Source of the DNA: JAPOXR01 sp965221815
GTDB lineage: Bacteria > Pseudomonadota > Alphaproteobacteria > Rhodobacterales > Rhodobacteraceae
Assembly: GCA_965221815.1 (NCBI GenBank)
Contig: OZ244915.1
Span: 930,001-994,000, forward strand
DNA: 64,000 nt
Direction of reading: 5' to 3'
Position numbers and translations under genes: made by a program. Positions 1 to 8,653 of this stretch are shown here, in pieces (position 1 is the stretch's first letter; each line of letters starts with the position of its first letter). The notes under the pieces were generated by a model that was given only the letters and a program-made list of their open reading frames with translations, searched no databases and had not been told where the DNA came from.

Positions 1-233
1 CAGCACAGGCGGCGAGACGAGTGACCGGCGTCGTCAACGATTGCGCAGAGATGGTGATGGGAGCCGAGGATTTTGCTTTCATGCTGAACGCGCGACCCGG
101 TGCGTATATTTTGACCGGCAACGGGGAGACGGCACCTCTGCACCATCCCAATTATGACTTTAGTGACGAAGTGATTCCTTATGGATGTTCATGGTGGGTC
201 GAGATCGCCGAAGCCAGATTGCCGGTCACATGA
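1..233 (+). CDS. M20-family amidohydrolase, C-terminal end (partial)
   Basis: This is the last part of a gene whose start lies before the window; the reading frame is open from base 3. The residues fit the C-terminus of M20D metallopeptidases (hippurate hydrolase / N-acyl amino acid amidohydrolase type): the segment MGAEDFAFML followed by RPGAYILTGNG and LHHPNYDF is the conserved block that supplies a metal-binding Glu and a His in this family. Such enzymes are cytosolic and hydrolyse N-acyl or N-carbamoyl amide bonds. The substrate cannot be told from this fragment. The gene points toward the ABC transporter that follows, but 266 bp separate them, so a shared transcript is not shown. Confidence 0.75.
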   Translation, partial: AQAARRVTGVVNDCAEMVMGAEDFAFMLNARPGAYILTGNGETAPLHHPNYDFSDEVIPYGCSWWVEIAEARLPVT

Positions 234-364
234 TGCGATCGCCGCGTTGATCGATATCCTGTAGACATTGTCTTCCCGCCGATAGATATCCCGTACGGTT
301 CCAACCGTCACGAGATGCCATCAGGATCTCATACCGTGCCGTCAAGTGATAACCACAAGTCAGC

Positions 365-434
365 TTGACATTGCGGTGACTCGTCACCGTTGTATCCGAT
401 GGGAATTCACTTTTGCTTGGACTTTAGGTTGACA
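365..434 (+). promoter_or_regulatory. Possible promoter/operator region of the ABC transporter operon
   Basis: Two copies of TTGACATTG lie at 365-373 and 429-437. Just after the first is a perfect inverted repeat, ggtgac-tc-gtcacc (375-388), a shape typical of a repressor operator. No convincing -10 box at 17 bp spacing follows either TTGACA, so the promoter itself is not assigned. Confidence 0.35.
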
Positions 435-499
435 TTGTCACAGGAAACAGCACTGATTGCCATGCAGCGCTTTTTGTTGAATCTCATGGAGGAATAAAA

Positions 500-1939
500 A
501 TGCACGAGAAAGAAAGAGATCTTGTTAGCGCATTCGTGCGCGGCGAGATGGATCGGCGTGAATTGATCCGCGGGCTTGGTGCCCTTGGCGTGACCGCCGG
601 AACTGCTGGAACATTGCTCAATATGGCAGCCACAAAGGCACTGGCGGCCGATTTTGATTGGATGAAACATTCCGGAAAGAGCATCAAGCTCCTGCTGAAC
701 AAGCACCCCTATACCGATGCATTGCTGGCGAATCTCGACAATTTCAAGTCGATGACCGGTATGGAAGTCGCTTATGACATCTTTCCTGAGGATGTCTATT
801 TTGACAAGGTCACAGCAGCGCTCTCATCACGATCGAGTGAATATGATGCGTTCATGGTCGGCGCCTATATGACGTGGACCTATGGTCCTGCGGGATGGAT
901 TGTGGATCATAACGAATGGATCATGGACAGCGATAAAACCAACCCTGCATATAATTGGACAGACATGATTGAGGGTGTTCGCAAGTCATGCGCATGGAAT
1001 GGACGTCCCGGTGGCGCACTCGGTTCCGACGACGCTATGCAGTGGTGCGTTCCATGGGGATATGAACAGAACAATCTCAGTTACAATGCAGCGATGCTCG
1101 AGAATTCAGGCATCGGTGTCCCCAATAATCTTGACGAACTGATGGAAGCGGCTGCGAAGGTGCAAGCCGACAACGAAGGAATTTATGGTATTGGCGTGCG
1201 CGGCTCGAGGAGTTGGGCCACGATCCATCCGGGTTTCCTGTCAGCTTATTCAAATCTCGGTGAGGTGGATTTGAATGTGTCTGCTGATGGCAAACTGTCG
1301 GCAGCCATGAACACTGATGTTTCCAAGGAATTCCATGCCAAATGGGTCAAGATGATTCAGGATTCCGGGGCTGCGGATTGGTCGAGTCATACATGGTACC
1401 AGGTTGGCACCGACCTTGGTGCCGGAAAATCGGCCATCATCTATGATGCTGACATCCTTGGCTACTTCATGAATGGTGGCGATAATGCCATGGCAGGGCA
1501 ATTGGCTTTTGCGCCCTTCGCGGCGTCCGGTAATGGCGCGCCAACGCCAAATATCTGGATCTGGTCATTGTCGATGTCAAAATTCTCACGTGATCTTGAT
1601 GCGACCTGGTACTTCATGCAGTGGGCGACAGGTACCGAACATGCACTCTTCGGCGCCCGAAACATGGACTTTGTCAACCCGGTCCGTCAGTCGGTATGGG
1701 ATGATCCGATGTTCCGGGACCGTATTGCGCAAAGCTATCCAGGATATGTTGAAATGCATGATGTTTCGGCACCGGGAGCTGCAATCAAGTTTACGGCACA
1801 GCCTCTGTTTTTTGATCTCACGACGGAATGGGCGGCGTCGTTGCAGAAGATGGTTGCCAACGAGGTTCCGGTTGACGAAGGGCTTGATCAACTCGCTGAG
1901 AGTGTCAATCGTCAGCTCAACGAAGCCGGCCTTGGTTAA
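500..1939 (+). CDS. ABC transporter substrate-binding protein (family 1, sugar/polyol type)
   Basis: A 479-residue periplasmic solute-binding protein of the family 1 (carbohydrate) type, the ligand-capturing part of the importer encoded by the next four genes. The N-terminus carries DRRELIRGLG followed by a hydrophobic stretch and a cut near LAADF, which suggests export by the Tat pathway rather than Sec. A GGAGGAA ribosome site stands before the ATG. The order binding protein - permease - permease - ATPase - ATPase resembles rhizobial glycerol (GlpVPQST-like) and related polyol importers, but the ligand cannot be fixed from sequence. A strong hairpin directly after the stop probably protects this part of the transcript, as in other binding-protein operons. 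Confidence 0.85.
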   Translation: MHEKERDLVSAFVRGEMDRRELIRGLGALGVTAGTAGTLLNMAATKALAADFDWMKHSGKSIKLLLNKHPYTDALLANLDNFKSMTGMEVAYDIFPEDVYFDKVTAALSSRSSEYDAFMVGAYMTWTYGPAGWIVDHNEWIMDSDKTNPAYNWTDMIEGVRKSCAWNGRPGGALGSDDAMQWCVPWGYEQNNLSYNAAMLENSGIGVPNNLDELMEAAAKVQADNEGIYGIGVRGSRSWATIHPGFLSAYSNLGEVDLNVSADGKLSAAMNTDVSKEFHAKWVKMIQDSGAADWSSHTWYQVGTDLGAGKSAIIYDADILGYFMNGGDNAMAGQLAFAPFAASGNGAPTPNIWIWSLSMSKFSRDLDATWYFMQWATGTEHALFGARNMDFVNPVRQSVWDDPMFRDRIAQSYPGYVEMHDVSAPGAAIKFTAQPLFFDLTTEWAASLQKMVANEVPVDEGLDQLAESVNRQLNEAGLG

Positions 1940-1967
1940 TCATCGCTGATCAGTGATCGTAATGTCT

Positions 1968-1995
1968 GCTTCTCCCGGTATTGACCGGGAGAAGC
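1968..1995 (+). promoter_or_regulatory. Intercistronic hairpin after the binding-protein gene
   Basis: Perfect 12-bp stem (gcttctcccggt / accgggagaagc) with a 4-base loop. It has no T-run, so it is more likely an mRNA-stabilising or attenuating hairpin than a full terminator. It would give more binding protein than permease, as in malE-malF type operons. Confidence 0.6.
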
Positions 1996-2946
1996 CACCG
2001 TTTTGGACTCAGCCGACGGTTCGAAAAAATTTCTGAATTTCAGCATAAGGGAATTCGGGCTGGACGAATCTCGCGTGAGGTTCTACCCTACCTGTTGAGT
2101 CTCCCGGCATTGCTCGTCTGTATCGGGATTCTGATTCCCTTCGGCACTGCAATCTGGTACTCGTTGCAGCGCTATCGCCTCTCGCAGCCTTGGAACCGCG
2201 GAATGAATTGGGGCGAGAATTACCTCAATTTTCTGAGTGAACCGGACTTCTGGAATATGTTGCAGGTGAGTCTGGTTTATGCCGGGTTAACGGTGGTACT
2301 GGAACTTCTGTTGGGCCTTGGCATTGCACTGCTCCTGCGTCGCCGCACGCGACTTAACAACTTCATCTCAGTCATTCTGCTGATGCCGCTGATGACGGCA
2401 CCAGTCCTCGCTGCGCTCATGTTCAAACTGATGACCAACCCGAATTTTGGTATTCTCAGTTACTTCATGCAACTTGCCGGATTTGAAGACTTCCGCTGGG
2501 GCTCGGATCCGTCGACGGCCCTGTTCACGGTTATCTTGGTGGATATCTGGGTCTACACGCCCTTCATGATGATCTTGCTCCTCGCGGGATTGCGTTCGTT
2601 ACCACCACAACCGTTTGAGGCCGCGGCGCTCGATGGAGTGCCGAGATGGCAACAGTTCTGGCGCATCACATTGCCAATGTTGATGCCCTATGTTCTCACC
2701 GCTTCGCTGTTTCGACTCCTGGATTCAATCCAGCAATTCGATATCATTTACGCCCTGACTCAAGGTGGGCCGGGGGACACTTTGATGGTTTTCCAGGTTG
2801 AAGCTTATCTCAACTTTTTTCAATCGACGAATATTGGGCGTTCGGCGGCCCTGCTGATTATCCTGTGGGCCATCACCTTCGTTTTGTCGAACATGTTTGT
2901 GAAAAACTGGCTGAGGCTTCGTGAACGTGCGCGGGGCGAGATCTAG
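1981..2946 (+). CDS. ABC transporter permease (MalF-like)
   Basis: Inner-membrane permease of the binding-protein-dependent sugar type, with about six hydrophobic segments between residues 40 and 310. The EAA loop that docks the ATPase is seen as EAAALDGVPRWQQFWRITLP (around residues 217-236). The start is unclear: the only in-frame standard codon before the first membrane segment is a TTG at 1981, which lies inside the hairpin loop, and no ATG or GTG follows before residue 40. The true start may be this TTG or a non-standard codon nearby. It pairs with the next permease to form the channel; 3 bp separate the two genes. Confidence 0.8.
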   Translation: MTGRSHRFGLSRRFEKISEFQHKGIRAGRISREVLPYLLSLPALLVCIGILIPFGTAIWYSLQRYRLSQPWNRGMNWGENYLNFLSEPDFWNMLQVSLVYAGLTVVLELLLGLGIALLLRRRTRLNNFISVILLMPLMTAPVLAALMFKLMTNPNFGILSYFMQLAGFEDFRWGSDPSTALFTVILVDIWVYTPFMMILLLAGLRSLPPQPFEAAALDGVPRWQQFWRITLPMLMPYVLTASLFRLLDSIQQFDIIYALTQGGPGDTLMVFQVEAYLNFFQSTNIGRSAALLIILWAITFVLSNMFVKNWLRLRERARGEI

Positions 2947-2949
2947 GCG

Positions 2950-3807
2950 ATGCAGCATCAATCCGTTTTGGAAAACTGGTTACGCGGGATTGCTCTCGCG
3001 CTGATCGTGCTCTTCTTCATGTTTCCGATTTTCTGGATTCTTCTCATGAGTTTACAAACCAATGAGACAATCCTGCGCTCACCGCCGTCAATGGTCTTTT
3101 CTCCGACATTGAGTAACTACCAAGCGATTTTCGCGGGGCGCCTCGACAGCAATGCGGCGAGCCTGGATATCAGATTTCTTGGAAATTTGTGGAATTCGAT
3201 CATTCTTTCGGTCGGCTCAGTTGGCGTCGCACTCCTTTTTGGTGTGCCGGCAGCCTATGCCTTTGCCCGTTACAAATTCCGTGGATCCGAAGATATTGCC
3301 TTTACACTGTTGAGTTTTCGCTTTGCTCCGCCGCTGCTCGTTTTGCTTCCGCTGACGTCTTACTTTCAGACATTGGGCATTGCCGATACCTATTTCGGGT
3401 TGATCTGGGTTTACCAGTTGATCTGTTTGCCGCTGATCCTGTGGATTGTGCGCGGCTATTTTGAAGACATTCCTGCGGATGTCGAACATGCCTACCGGAT
3501 TGCCGGTCATGGCTGGTTTGCGACATTCCGCAATATCGCATTGCCACTGGCGCGGCCGGGGATTGCTGCTGCGGGTTTGCTGGCCTTCATATTTGCCTGG
3601 AATAATTTCATTTTCGCACTCGTGCTGGCCAGTGCAGACAAACAACCGGTGACTGTTGGGGCACTTGCCTTTGTGACAGCAAGTGGCATCCAGTACGGAC
3701 AAATCGCCGCCGCCGTGGTCCTGTCAATTGCCCCGACGCTTGCACTTGCACTCTATGCCCAACGCTATCTGGTTGAAGGATTATCTCTTGGAGCGGTGAA
3801 AGGATGA
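2950..3807 (+). CDS. ABC transporter permease (MalG-like)
   Basis: Second inner-membrane permease, 285 residues, with six predicted membrane segments. The EAA-like loop reads EHAYRIAGHGWFATFRNIAL (about residues 180-199), in which the first Ala of the usual EAA is His, a modest departure. The C-terminus VEGLSLGAVKG is typical of MalG/UgpE-type permeases. The stop overlaps the start of the next gene by 4 bp (ATGA), so the permease and the first ATPase are probably translated together. Confidence 0.85.
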   Translation: MQHQSVLENWLRGIALALIVLFFMFPIFWILLMSLQTNETILRSPPSMVFSPTLSNYQAIFAGRLDSNAASLDIRFLGNLWNSIILSVGSVGVALLFGVPAAYAFARYKFRGSEDIAFTLLSFRFAPPLLVLLPLTSYFQTLGIADTYFGLIWVYQLICLPLILWIVRGYFEDIPADVEHAYRIAGHGWFATFRNIALPLARPGIAAAGLLAFIFAWNNFIFALVLASADKQPVTVGALAFVTASGIQYGQIAAAVVLSIAPTLALALYAQRYLVEGLSLGAVKG

Positions 3808-4922
3808 GCGTTACGGCTGGATTGTCGGTGACATCCTTGTCCAAGAGCTTCAAGGATTTGCAGGTCCTCGACAAGGTGACCTTTGACGTGCCGAAGAGTG
3901 AGACGCTTGTTCTGTTTGGCCCTTCAGGAGCTGGAAAGACGGTTCTGTTGCGATGCATCGCTGGTGCTGTTGACGCGGATTCGGGGACAGTTCAAATTGA
4001 TGGTGATGATGTCACTCAAGTTCCGCCCGAGTCGCGCGGAGTCGGTATGGCGTTCCAGAATTTTGCGCTCTTTCCGCATATGAATGCTTTCGAAAATATC
4101 GCGAGTCCGCTGCGTGCACAGCGGCAATTACGGTCGAGTCTGGTCGAGTCTGTTGATTCAGTCGCCCGACTCCTGAAAATTGATCATGTTCTTGATCATG
4201 CGCCGCGTGAGTTGTCGAACGGGCAAAAGCAACGCACAGCATTGGCGAGAGCGCTGGCGGCAGAACCCGGGCTGCTGCTGCTTGATGATCCATTGAGAAA
4301 TGTTGATGCCAAACTGCGATTTGAGATGCGCCTGGAACTTCCGCGGCTGTTGGCTGATCGTCAGGCGACGGTGGTTTATGTCACGCAGGATTATAAAGAG
4401 GCTATGGCACTTGGCGATCGCATTGCGGTGCTTGATCAAGGCCATATCGTGCAAATTGGTTCAGCCGCTGCCATTTATCGTCGTCCGGCCAATATCACCA
4501 TCGCAAAACTGTTTGGAGACCCTGTCATTAATCTCCTCGAGGTTGTTCCAGAGAGAGAAAAGCAGGCCGTCATTGTTCAACTTTCCAATCAGCGGATCAT
4601 GTTGCCGCATGCTGCAGATGATGTGATCGGGCGACCCTGTATCCTGGGTATTCGACCGGAGGATATTGCCATTACCGCGCCGGATGTCCCGGAAGCGGTG
4701 CCAGTTTCCATTGAGGCGGAAACCCCGTTGAACGAGAAAATTGTCTCACTCGCGGTCACGCAACGCGGTCGCGAACTCCTTGCCTCACGCCCGGCAGATG
4801 TCACGTCGCCGAACGCGGGAGCAGCGGGCTTCCTTTTCAATGGAGATGGGGTCATGTTGTTTGACCGAGAAAGTGGGCGGCGGATAGACATGCAGTCTGA
4901 TAGCGGGAAGAAGACCGGATGA
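3804..4922 (+). CDS. ABC transporter ATPase 1, with altered catalytic residues
   Basis: A 372-residue MalK/UgpC-type ATPase. Walker A is GPSGAGKT (about residues 39-46), the Q-loop is AFQNFALFPH, the signature is LSNGQKQ, and a regulatory TOBE-like domain follows after about residue 240. Two residues normally needed for hydrolysis are changed: the Walker B end reads LLLLDDPLRNVD, with Asp where the catalytic Glu is expected, and the H-loop reads VYVTQDYKEA, with Gln for His. The protein may therefore form a weak catalytic site and depend on the partner ATPase encoded next. It overlaps both neighbours by 4 bp. The pair looks like a heterodimer as in GlpS/GlpT-type systems; that is inference from two adjacent non-identical ATPases. 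Confidence 0.85.
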   Translation: MSVTAGLSVTSLSKSFKDLQVLDKVTFDVPKSETLVLFGPSGAGKTVLLRCIAGAVDADSGTVQIDGDDVTQVPPESRGVGMAFQNFALFPHMNAFENIASPLRAQRQLRSSLVESVDSVARLLKIDHVLDHAPRELSNGQKQRTALARALAAEPGLLLLDDPLRNVDAKLRFEMRLELPRLLADRQATVVYVTQDYKEAMALGDRIAVLDQGHIVQIGSAAAIYRRPANITIAKLFGDPVINLLEVVPEREKQAVIVQLSNQRIMLPHAADDVIGRPCILGIRPEDIAITAPDVPEAVPVSIEAETPLNEKIVSLAVTQRGRELLASRPADVTSPNAGAAGFLFNGDGVMLFDRESGRRIDMQSDSGKKTG

Positions 4923-6046
4923 ACGCTTCCATTCTTGAGCTTCAGGACGTCAATAAAGTCTACCGCCCGATGAGACGGGAGCCGGTTCATGCGGTACGCG
5001 ATTTTTCCCTGACAGTGAATCGAGGAGAGATCGTCGCGCTGTTGGGTTCATCGGGATGCGGAAAGACCTCTGTCTTGCGCATGATTGCGGGTTTTGAAGA
5101 TGTTTCAGCGGGTGCCATTCGGCTGGGTGGGCGGGATATTCATGGACTTGCGCCGGCCAAGCGAGGCGTTGCCATGGCATTTGAGGGTTATTCTTTATAT
5201 CCGCCACTGACTTTAAAGGAGAATATTGCGATTGCGCTGAAGTCACAGGGAATTGGGCGTGAACAGTATGAAGCGAAAGTCAAAACGATTGCCCAGCTTC
5301 TCGAGATTGAGGATATTCTGGGGCGTTATCCCTCGTCAGTTTCGGCTGGCCAGCAGCAGCGCGTCAGTCTTGGCAGGGCGTTGATACGCGAGGCGGCTCT
5401 GCATCTGCTGGACGAGCCGATGGGACAGCTCGAACCTCAGTTGCGCGCTGTTTTACGAGGACGAATCAAGCATTTCATCAAGGAGCAGGGATTAACGGCT
5501 ATTCTGGTCACGCATGACCAGACTGAGGCGAATGCCCTGGCTGATCGTATCGCAGTGATGGAAGAGGGCAGACTGCAGCAGTTTGATACACCTGAGGAAA
5601 TTAAGGCGAGACCTGCCAATCTGTTTACCGGCACATTTATTGGTGAGCCACCGATGAACACGCTCAATGCCACGGCACGACTTGAGGATAACATTCTCAA
5701 ATTTCATCTCGAAGAAGACGTTGTCCTGAGTTATCCGGAAGACGCTTTCGCCACGGGTTTGCGTGATCGCCTGTTGGAACTGGAGCAGGTGACAATCGGG
5801 GTGCGCCCCCATGCGGTCAAGCTGGGTGAGCAGGGAGTCAGTGCCAAAGTCTATGCAAATCAGTGGTTGGGAGATCAGTCTCACGTGGCGATGCATTTTG
5901 CCGGATCCAACCTGATTTCAGTTTCACATGAGCATGTCCCTGTTGTCACTGGTGCAACTGTCGATATCGCGTTCCCGGTGGCTGAACTCCATTTATTTGA
6001 CTCGCGTAACGGGACGGCACTGAGCCATGGCGGAGATCCGGTTTAG
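4919..6046 (+). CDS. ABC transporter ATPase 2, with Q-loop change
   Basis: A 375-residue MalK/UgpC-type ATPase and the likely partner of ATPase 1. It has Walker A GSSGCGKT, signature VSAGQQQRVSLG, Walker B LHLLDEPMGQLEP with the catalytic Glu in place, and an H-loop LVTHDQTEA with its His. The Q-loop, however, reads AFEGYSLYPP, with Glu where Gln is nearly universal in this family; that Gln contacts the magnesium ion and relays to the permease. A TOBE-like C-terminal domain includes IGVRPHAVKLG. The gene ends the operon; the 375 bp to the next gene hold no clear terminator. Confidence 0.85.
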   Translation: MNASILELQDVNKVYRPMRREPVHAVRDFSLTVNRGEIVALLGSSGCGKTSVLRMIAGFEDVSAGAIRLGGRDIHGLAPAKRGVAMAFEGYSLYPPLTLKENIAIALKSQGIGREQYEAKVKTIAQLLEIEDILGRYPSSVSAGQQQRVSLGRALIREAALHLLDEPMGQLEPQLRAVLRGRIKHFIKEQGLTAILVTHDQTEANALADRIAVMEEGRLQQFDTPEEIKARPANLFTGTFIGEPPMNTLNATARLEDNILKFHLEEDVVLSYPEDAFATGLRDRLLELEQVTIGVRPHAVKLGEQGVSAKVYANQWLGDQSHVAMHFAGSNLISVSHEHVPVVTGATVDIAFPVAELHLFDSRNGTALSHGGDPV

Positions 6047-6421
6047 GTTCCGCCTGTGACATCAGAGCGCGCCAAATTCTTCTCAACCCTGACTGACACT
6101 GGTGCATCTGCCCTGATGATTCGTCCTGCATGCACGGGGAACAGATATCCAGCCGGCGGGGAGACCCGTGACCAGCAGCAGTTTCAGGTCTATGGAGGGT
6201 CGACAGAATCTTTCAGAGGTATGAAGCTCCGATCATTTCACCAATAACTCTGTCATAAAGTCAACCCACACGGAATTGCCGATTGTGTGTCCAGGTCTCC
6301 GATATGCGGAGAGCGGAAACAAACATTCACCGCGGTTGTTGCCGCGGCGAATCAATCGGGTTCTGACCACGGAATCTTCCTGATCGTGTTGCGGCAGCGA
6401 ATAGGGGCCAGGGTTCAAGCG
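6047..6421. other. Convergent intergenic region
   Basis: The stretch lies between the ends of the ABC operon (+) and parE (-). An open frame of 61 codons on the minus strand (6233-6418) has no recognisable domain and no convincing ribosome site. I see no T-rich terminator and no RNA gene. Confidence 0.5.
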
Positions 6422-8395
6422 CTACACATCCAGTTGCGCAGCAAATTGTGCACGTTTCTGTAAAAACTGCATTCTGGCTTCGGGTTTACGGCCCATGAGC
6501 CGAGAAATCAGACTTGTGGTCTCGTCCGCGTCACTGTTTTCAATTTCGACACGGATCAATTGGCGAGTCCTGGGGTCCATAGTGGTGCCTTTGAGATCCT
6601 TCGCATCCATTTCTCCAAGCCCCTTGAAACGCGACAATTCCATTCGCCCCTTTCCGCCCAGTCCGGATGCCAATATCCGGTCTTTTTCAGTCTCGTTCAT
6701 TGCATAGTGACGTGCCGAACCCTGGGTGATGCGGTAGAGAGGTGGGCAGGCGAGAAAAAGGTGGCCATGTTCAATCATTGGCCGCATCTGTGTGAAGAAA
6801 AACGTCATCAGTAACGCCGCAATATGGGCCCCGTCGACATCGGCGTCTGTCATGATGATGATTTTCTCGTAGCGTAAATCGTCGAGCTTGAAAGATGCCC
6901 CACAATTTGTTCCAAGCGCGAGGCAAAGACTCGAAATTTCTTTGTTGCTGTCCATTTTTGCAGATGCAGCCCCCAATACGTTGAGAACTTTTCCACGTAG
7001 TGGCAGCAGTGCCTGACTCTTTCTGTCGCGGGCCATCTTTGCCGATCCGCCCGCAGAATCACCTTCAACAATAAACAACTCTGTTCCTGTTGCCTGAGAC
7101 ATCGAACAATCGACCAGTTTCCCGGGAAGACGCAATTTGCGGGTCGCAGATTTGCGCGCTGTTTCTTTTTCGGCGCGCCGCTTGAGTCGCTCTTCAGCAC
7201 GCTCAATGAAGTGATTGAGAATGACGCTCGCTGATGCGGGATCAGCTGCCAACCAGTTGTCAAACCGGTCTCGCACCGAGTTTTCCACCAGTCTTTGCGC
7301 TGCACTTGTTGCCAGGCGGCTCTTGGTCTGACCTGAAAATTCGGGATCGGCGACGAAGCAGGAAACCAGAGCGCAGGCATCTGACTGGATGTCTTCTCGT
7401 GTGATCATCGATGCCCGTCGATTTGAGACAAACTCCCCGTATGTGCGTAGTCCCTTGAGAATGGCTGCCCAGAAGCCGCTCTCATGTGTCCCGCCTTCGC
7501 GCGTTGGCACCGTATTGCAGTATGAGCGGACGAAACCATCCTGCGCAACAGTCCAATTGATCGCCCACTCGACATGTCCTTTAGTTTCGTCGCCGAACCG
7601 CTCTGAAAAATCAACGTGTCCGGTAAAGGCCGGATCAACAATGGTTTCAGTGTCACCTATCGATTCATCAAGAAAGTCTTTGAGGCCATCAGGGAAGTGA
7701 AATCTGGCTTCACCCGGAACCCCCGAGCTCGTCACATCGGAACGCCAGTCAATTTCGACGCCGGAAAACAGATAGGCCTTGGGTCGGATCATACGAAAAA
7801 CACGTGCCGGACTGAGTCTGGCACGGGCTCCAAAAATCTCGCGGTCCGGGCAGAAGGTTACGCTGGTCCCTCGACGATTGGCCAGCGATCCGCAATTCTC
7901 CAGAGGGCCAAGCGGGACGCCGCGAGAGAAGCTCTGCACGTAACGCAATCGATTGCGGACGACCTCGACTTTCATTGTTTCCGCCAGAGCATTGACCACC
8001 GAGATACCCACGCCATGGAGACCCCCCGCAGTCTGATACGCCTTGTCGGAGAATTTTCCACCGGCGTGGAGTGTACAGAGGATGACTTCCAATGCTGAAC
8101 GGTCTGGAAATTTCGGATGAGGATCAACCGGGATTCCGCGGCCGTTATCACGGACTGTCAGCGAATAATCCTTATGAAATTCAACCTCAATACGACTCGC
8201 GAAACCCGCGACGGCTTCGTCCATCGCATTGTCAACAACTTCAGAAACCAGATGATGCATCGCCGTATCATCCGTACCACCGATATACATTCCGGGTCGT
8301 TTTCGAACGGGTTCCAACCCTTCGAGCACCTCAATGGCGGTGGCATCATACGGTTCAGGATGGTGGAGGGTTTCGCGTTTGCGCTCGTTTCCCAT
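6422..8395 (-). CDS. parE: DNA topoisomerase IV subunit B
   Basis: ATP-driven subunit of topoisomerase IV, which works with ParC to unlink daughter chromosomes. At 657 residues it has the usual ParE length. The GHKL ATPase region is seen in VVDNAMDEAVAG, DNGRGIPVDPHP and GGLHGVGISVVNAL; the Toprim region in EGDSAGGSAKMARDR and MTDADVDGAHIAALL, which carry the Glu and DxD metal ligands; and the C-terminus in FKGLGEMDAKDLKGTTMDP. The length and the lack of a long GyrB-type insertion favour ParE over GyrB. It is transcribed alone on the minus strand, 258 bp from the end of mtlK. Confidence 0.93.
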   Translation of the reverse strand: MGNERKRETLHHPEPYDATAIEVLEGLEPVRKRPGMYIGGTDDTAMHHLVSEVVDNAMDEAVAGFASRIEVEFHKDYSLTVRDNGRGIPVDPHPKFPDRSALEVILCTLHAGGKFSDKAYQTAGGLHGVGISVVNALAETMKVEVVRNRLRYVQSFSRGVPLGPLENCGSLANRRGTSVTFCPDREIFGARARLSPARVFRMIRPKAYLFSGVEIDWRSDVTSSGVPGEARFHFPDGLKDFLDESIGDTETIVDPAFTGHVDFSERFGDETKGHVEWAINWTVAQDGFVRSYCNTVPTREGGTHESGFWAAILKGLRTYGEFVSNRRASMITREDIQSDACALVSCFVADPEFSGQTKSRLATSAAQRLVENSVRDRFDNWLAADPASASVILNHFIERAEERLKRRAEKETARKSATRKLRLPGKLVDCSMSQATGTELFIVEGDSAGGSAKMARDRKSQALLPLRGKVLNVLGAASAKMDSNKEISSLCLALGTNCGASFKLDDLRYEKIIIMTDADVDGAHIAALLMTFFFTQMRPMIEHGHLFLACPPLYRITQGSARHYAMNETEKDRILASGLGGKGRMELSRFKGLGEMDAKDLKGTTMDPRTRQLIRVEIENSDADETTSLISRLMGRKPEARMQFLQKRAQFAAQLDV

Positions 8396-8653
8396 CTGCT
8401 TGCCTCGATATGTTTTTTGTTTCCTCTTTGTTTAACAAAATGTCGCAAAATGACAAGAGCCGGGCCGGTTTCAACAAACTCCGCACTGACAATTGATGCA
8501 GGAGAGGCAAGAGACCGAGGAAGCCATCAAGGAGAAACGTCAGGGTAATTCTCCTCGATCCATCACATGAACGGTTCAGAGAGAAATTGCGCAAGGACGA
8601 TATTTTGCACGACACATGAGGTCTGCGCACTCTTTGGGAAATAACGATCGTCA

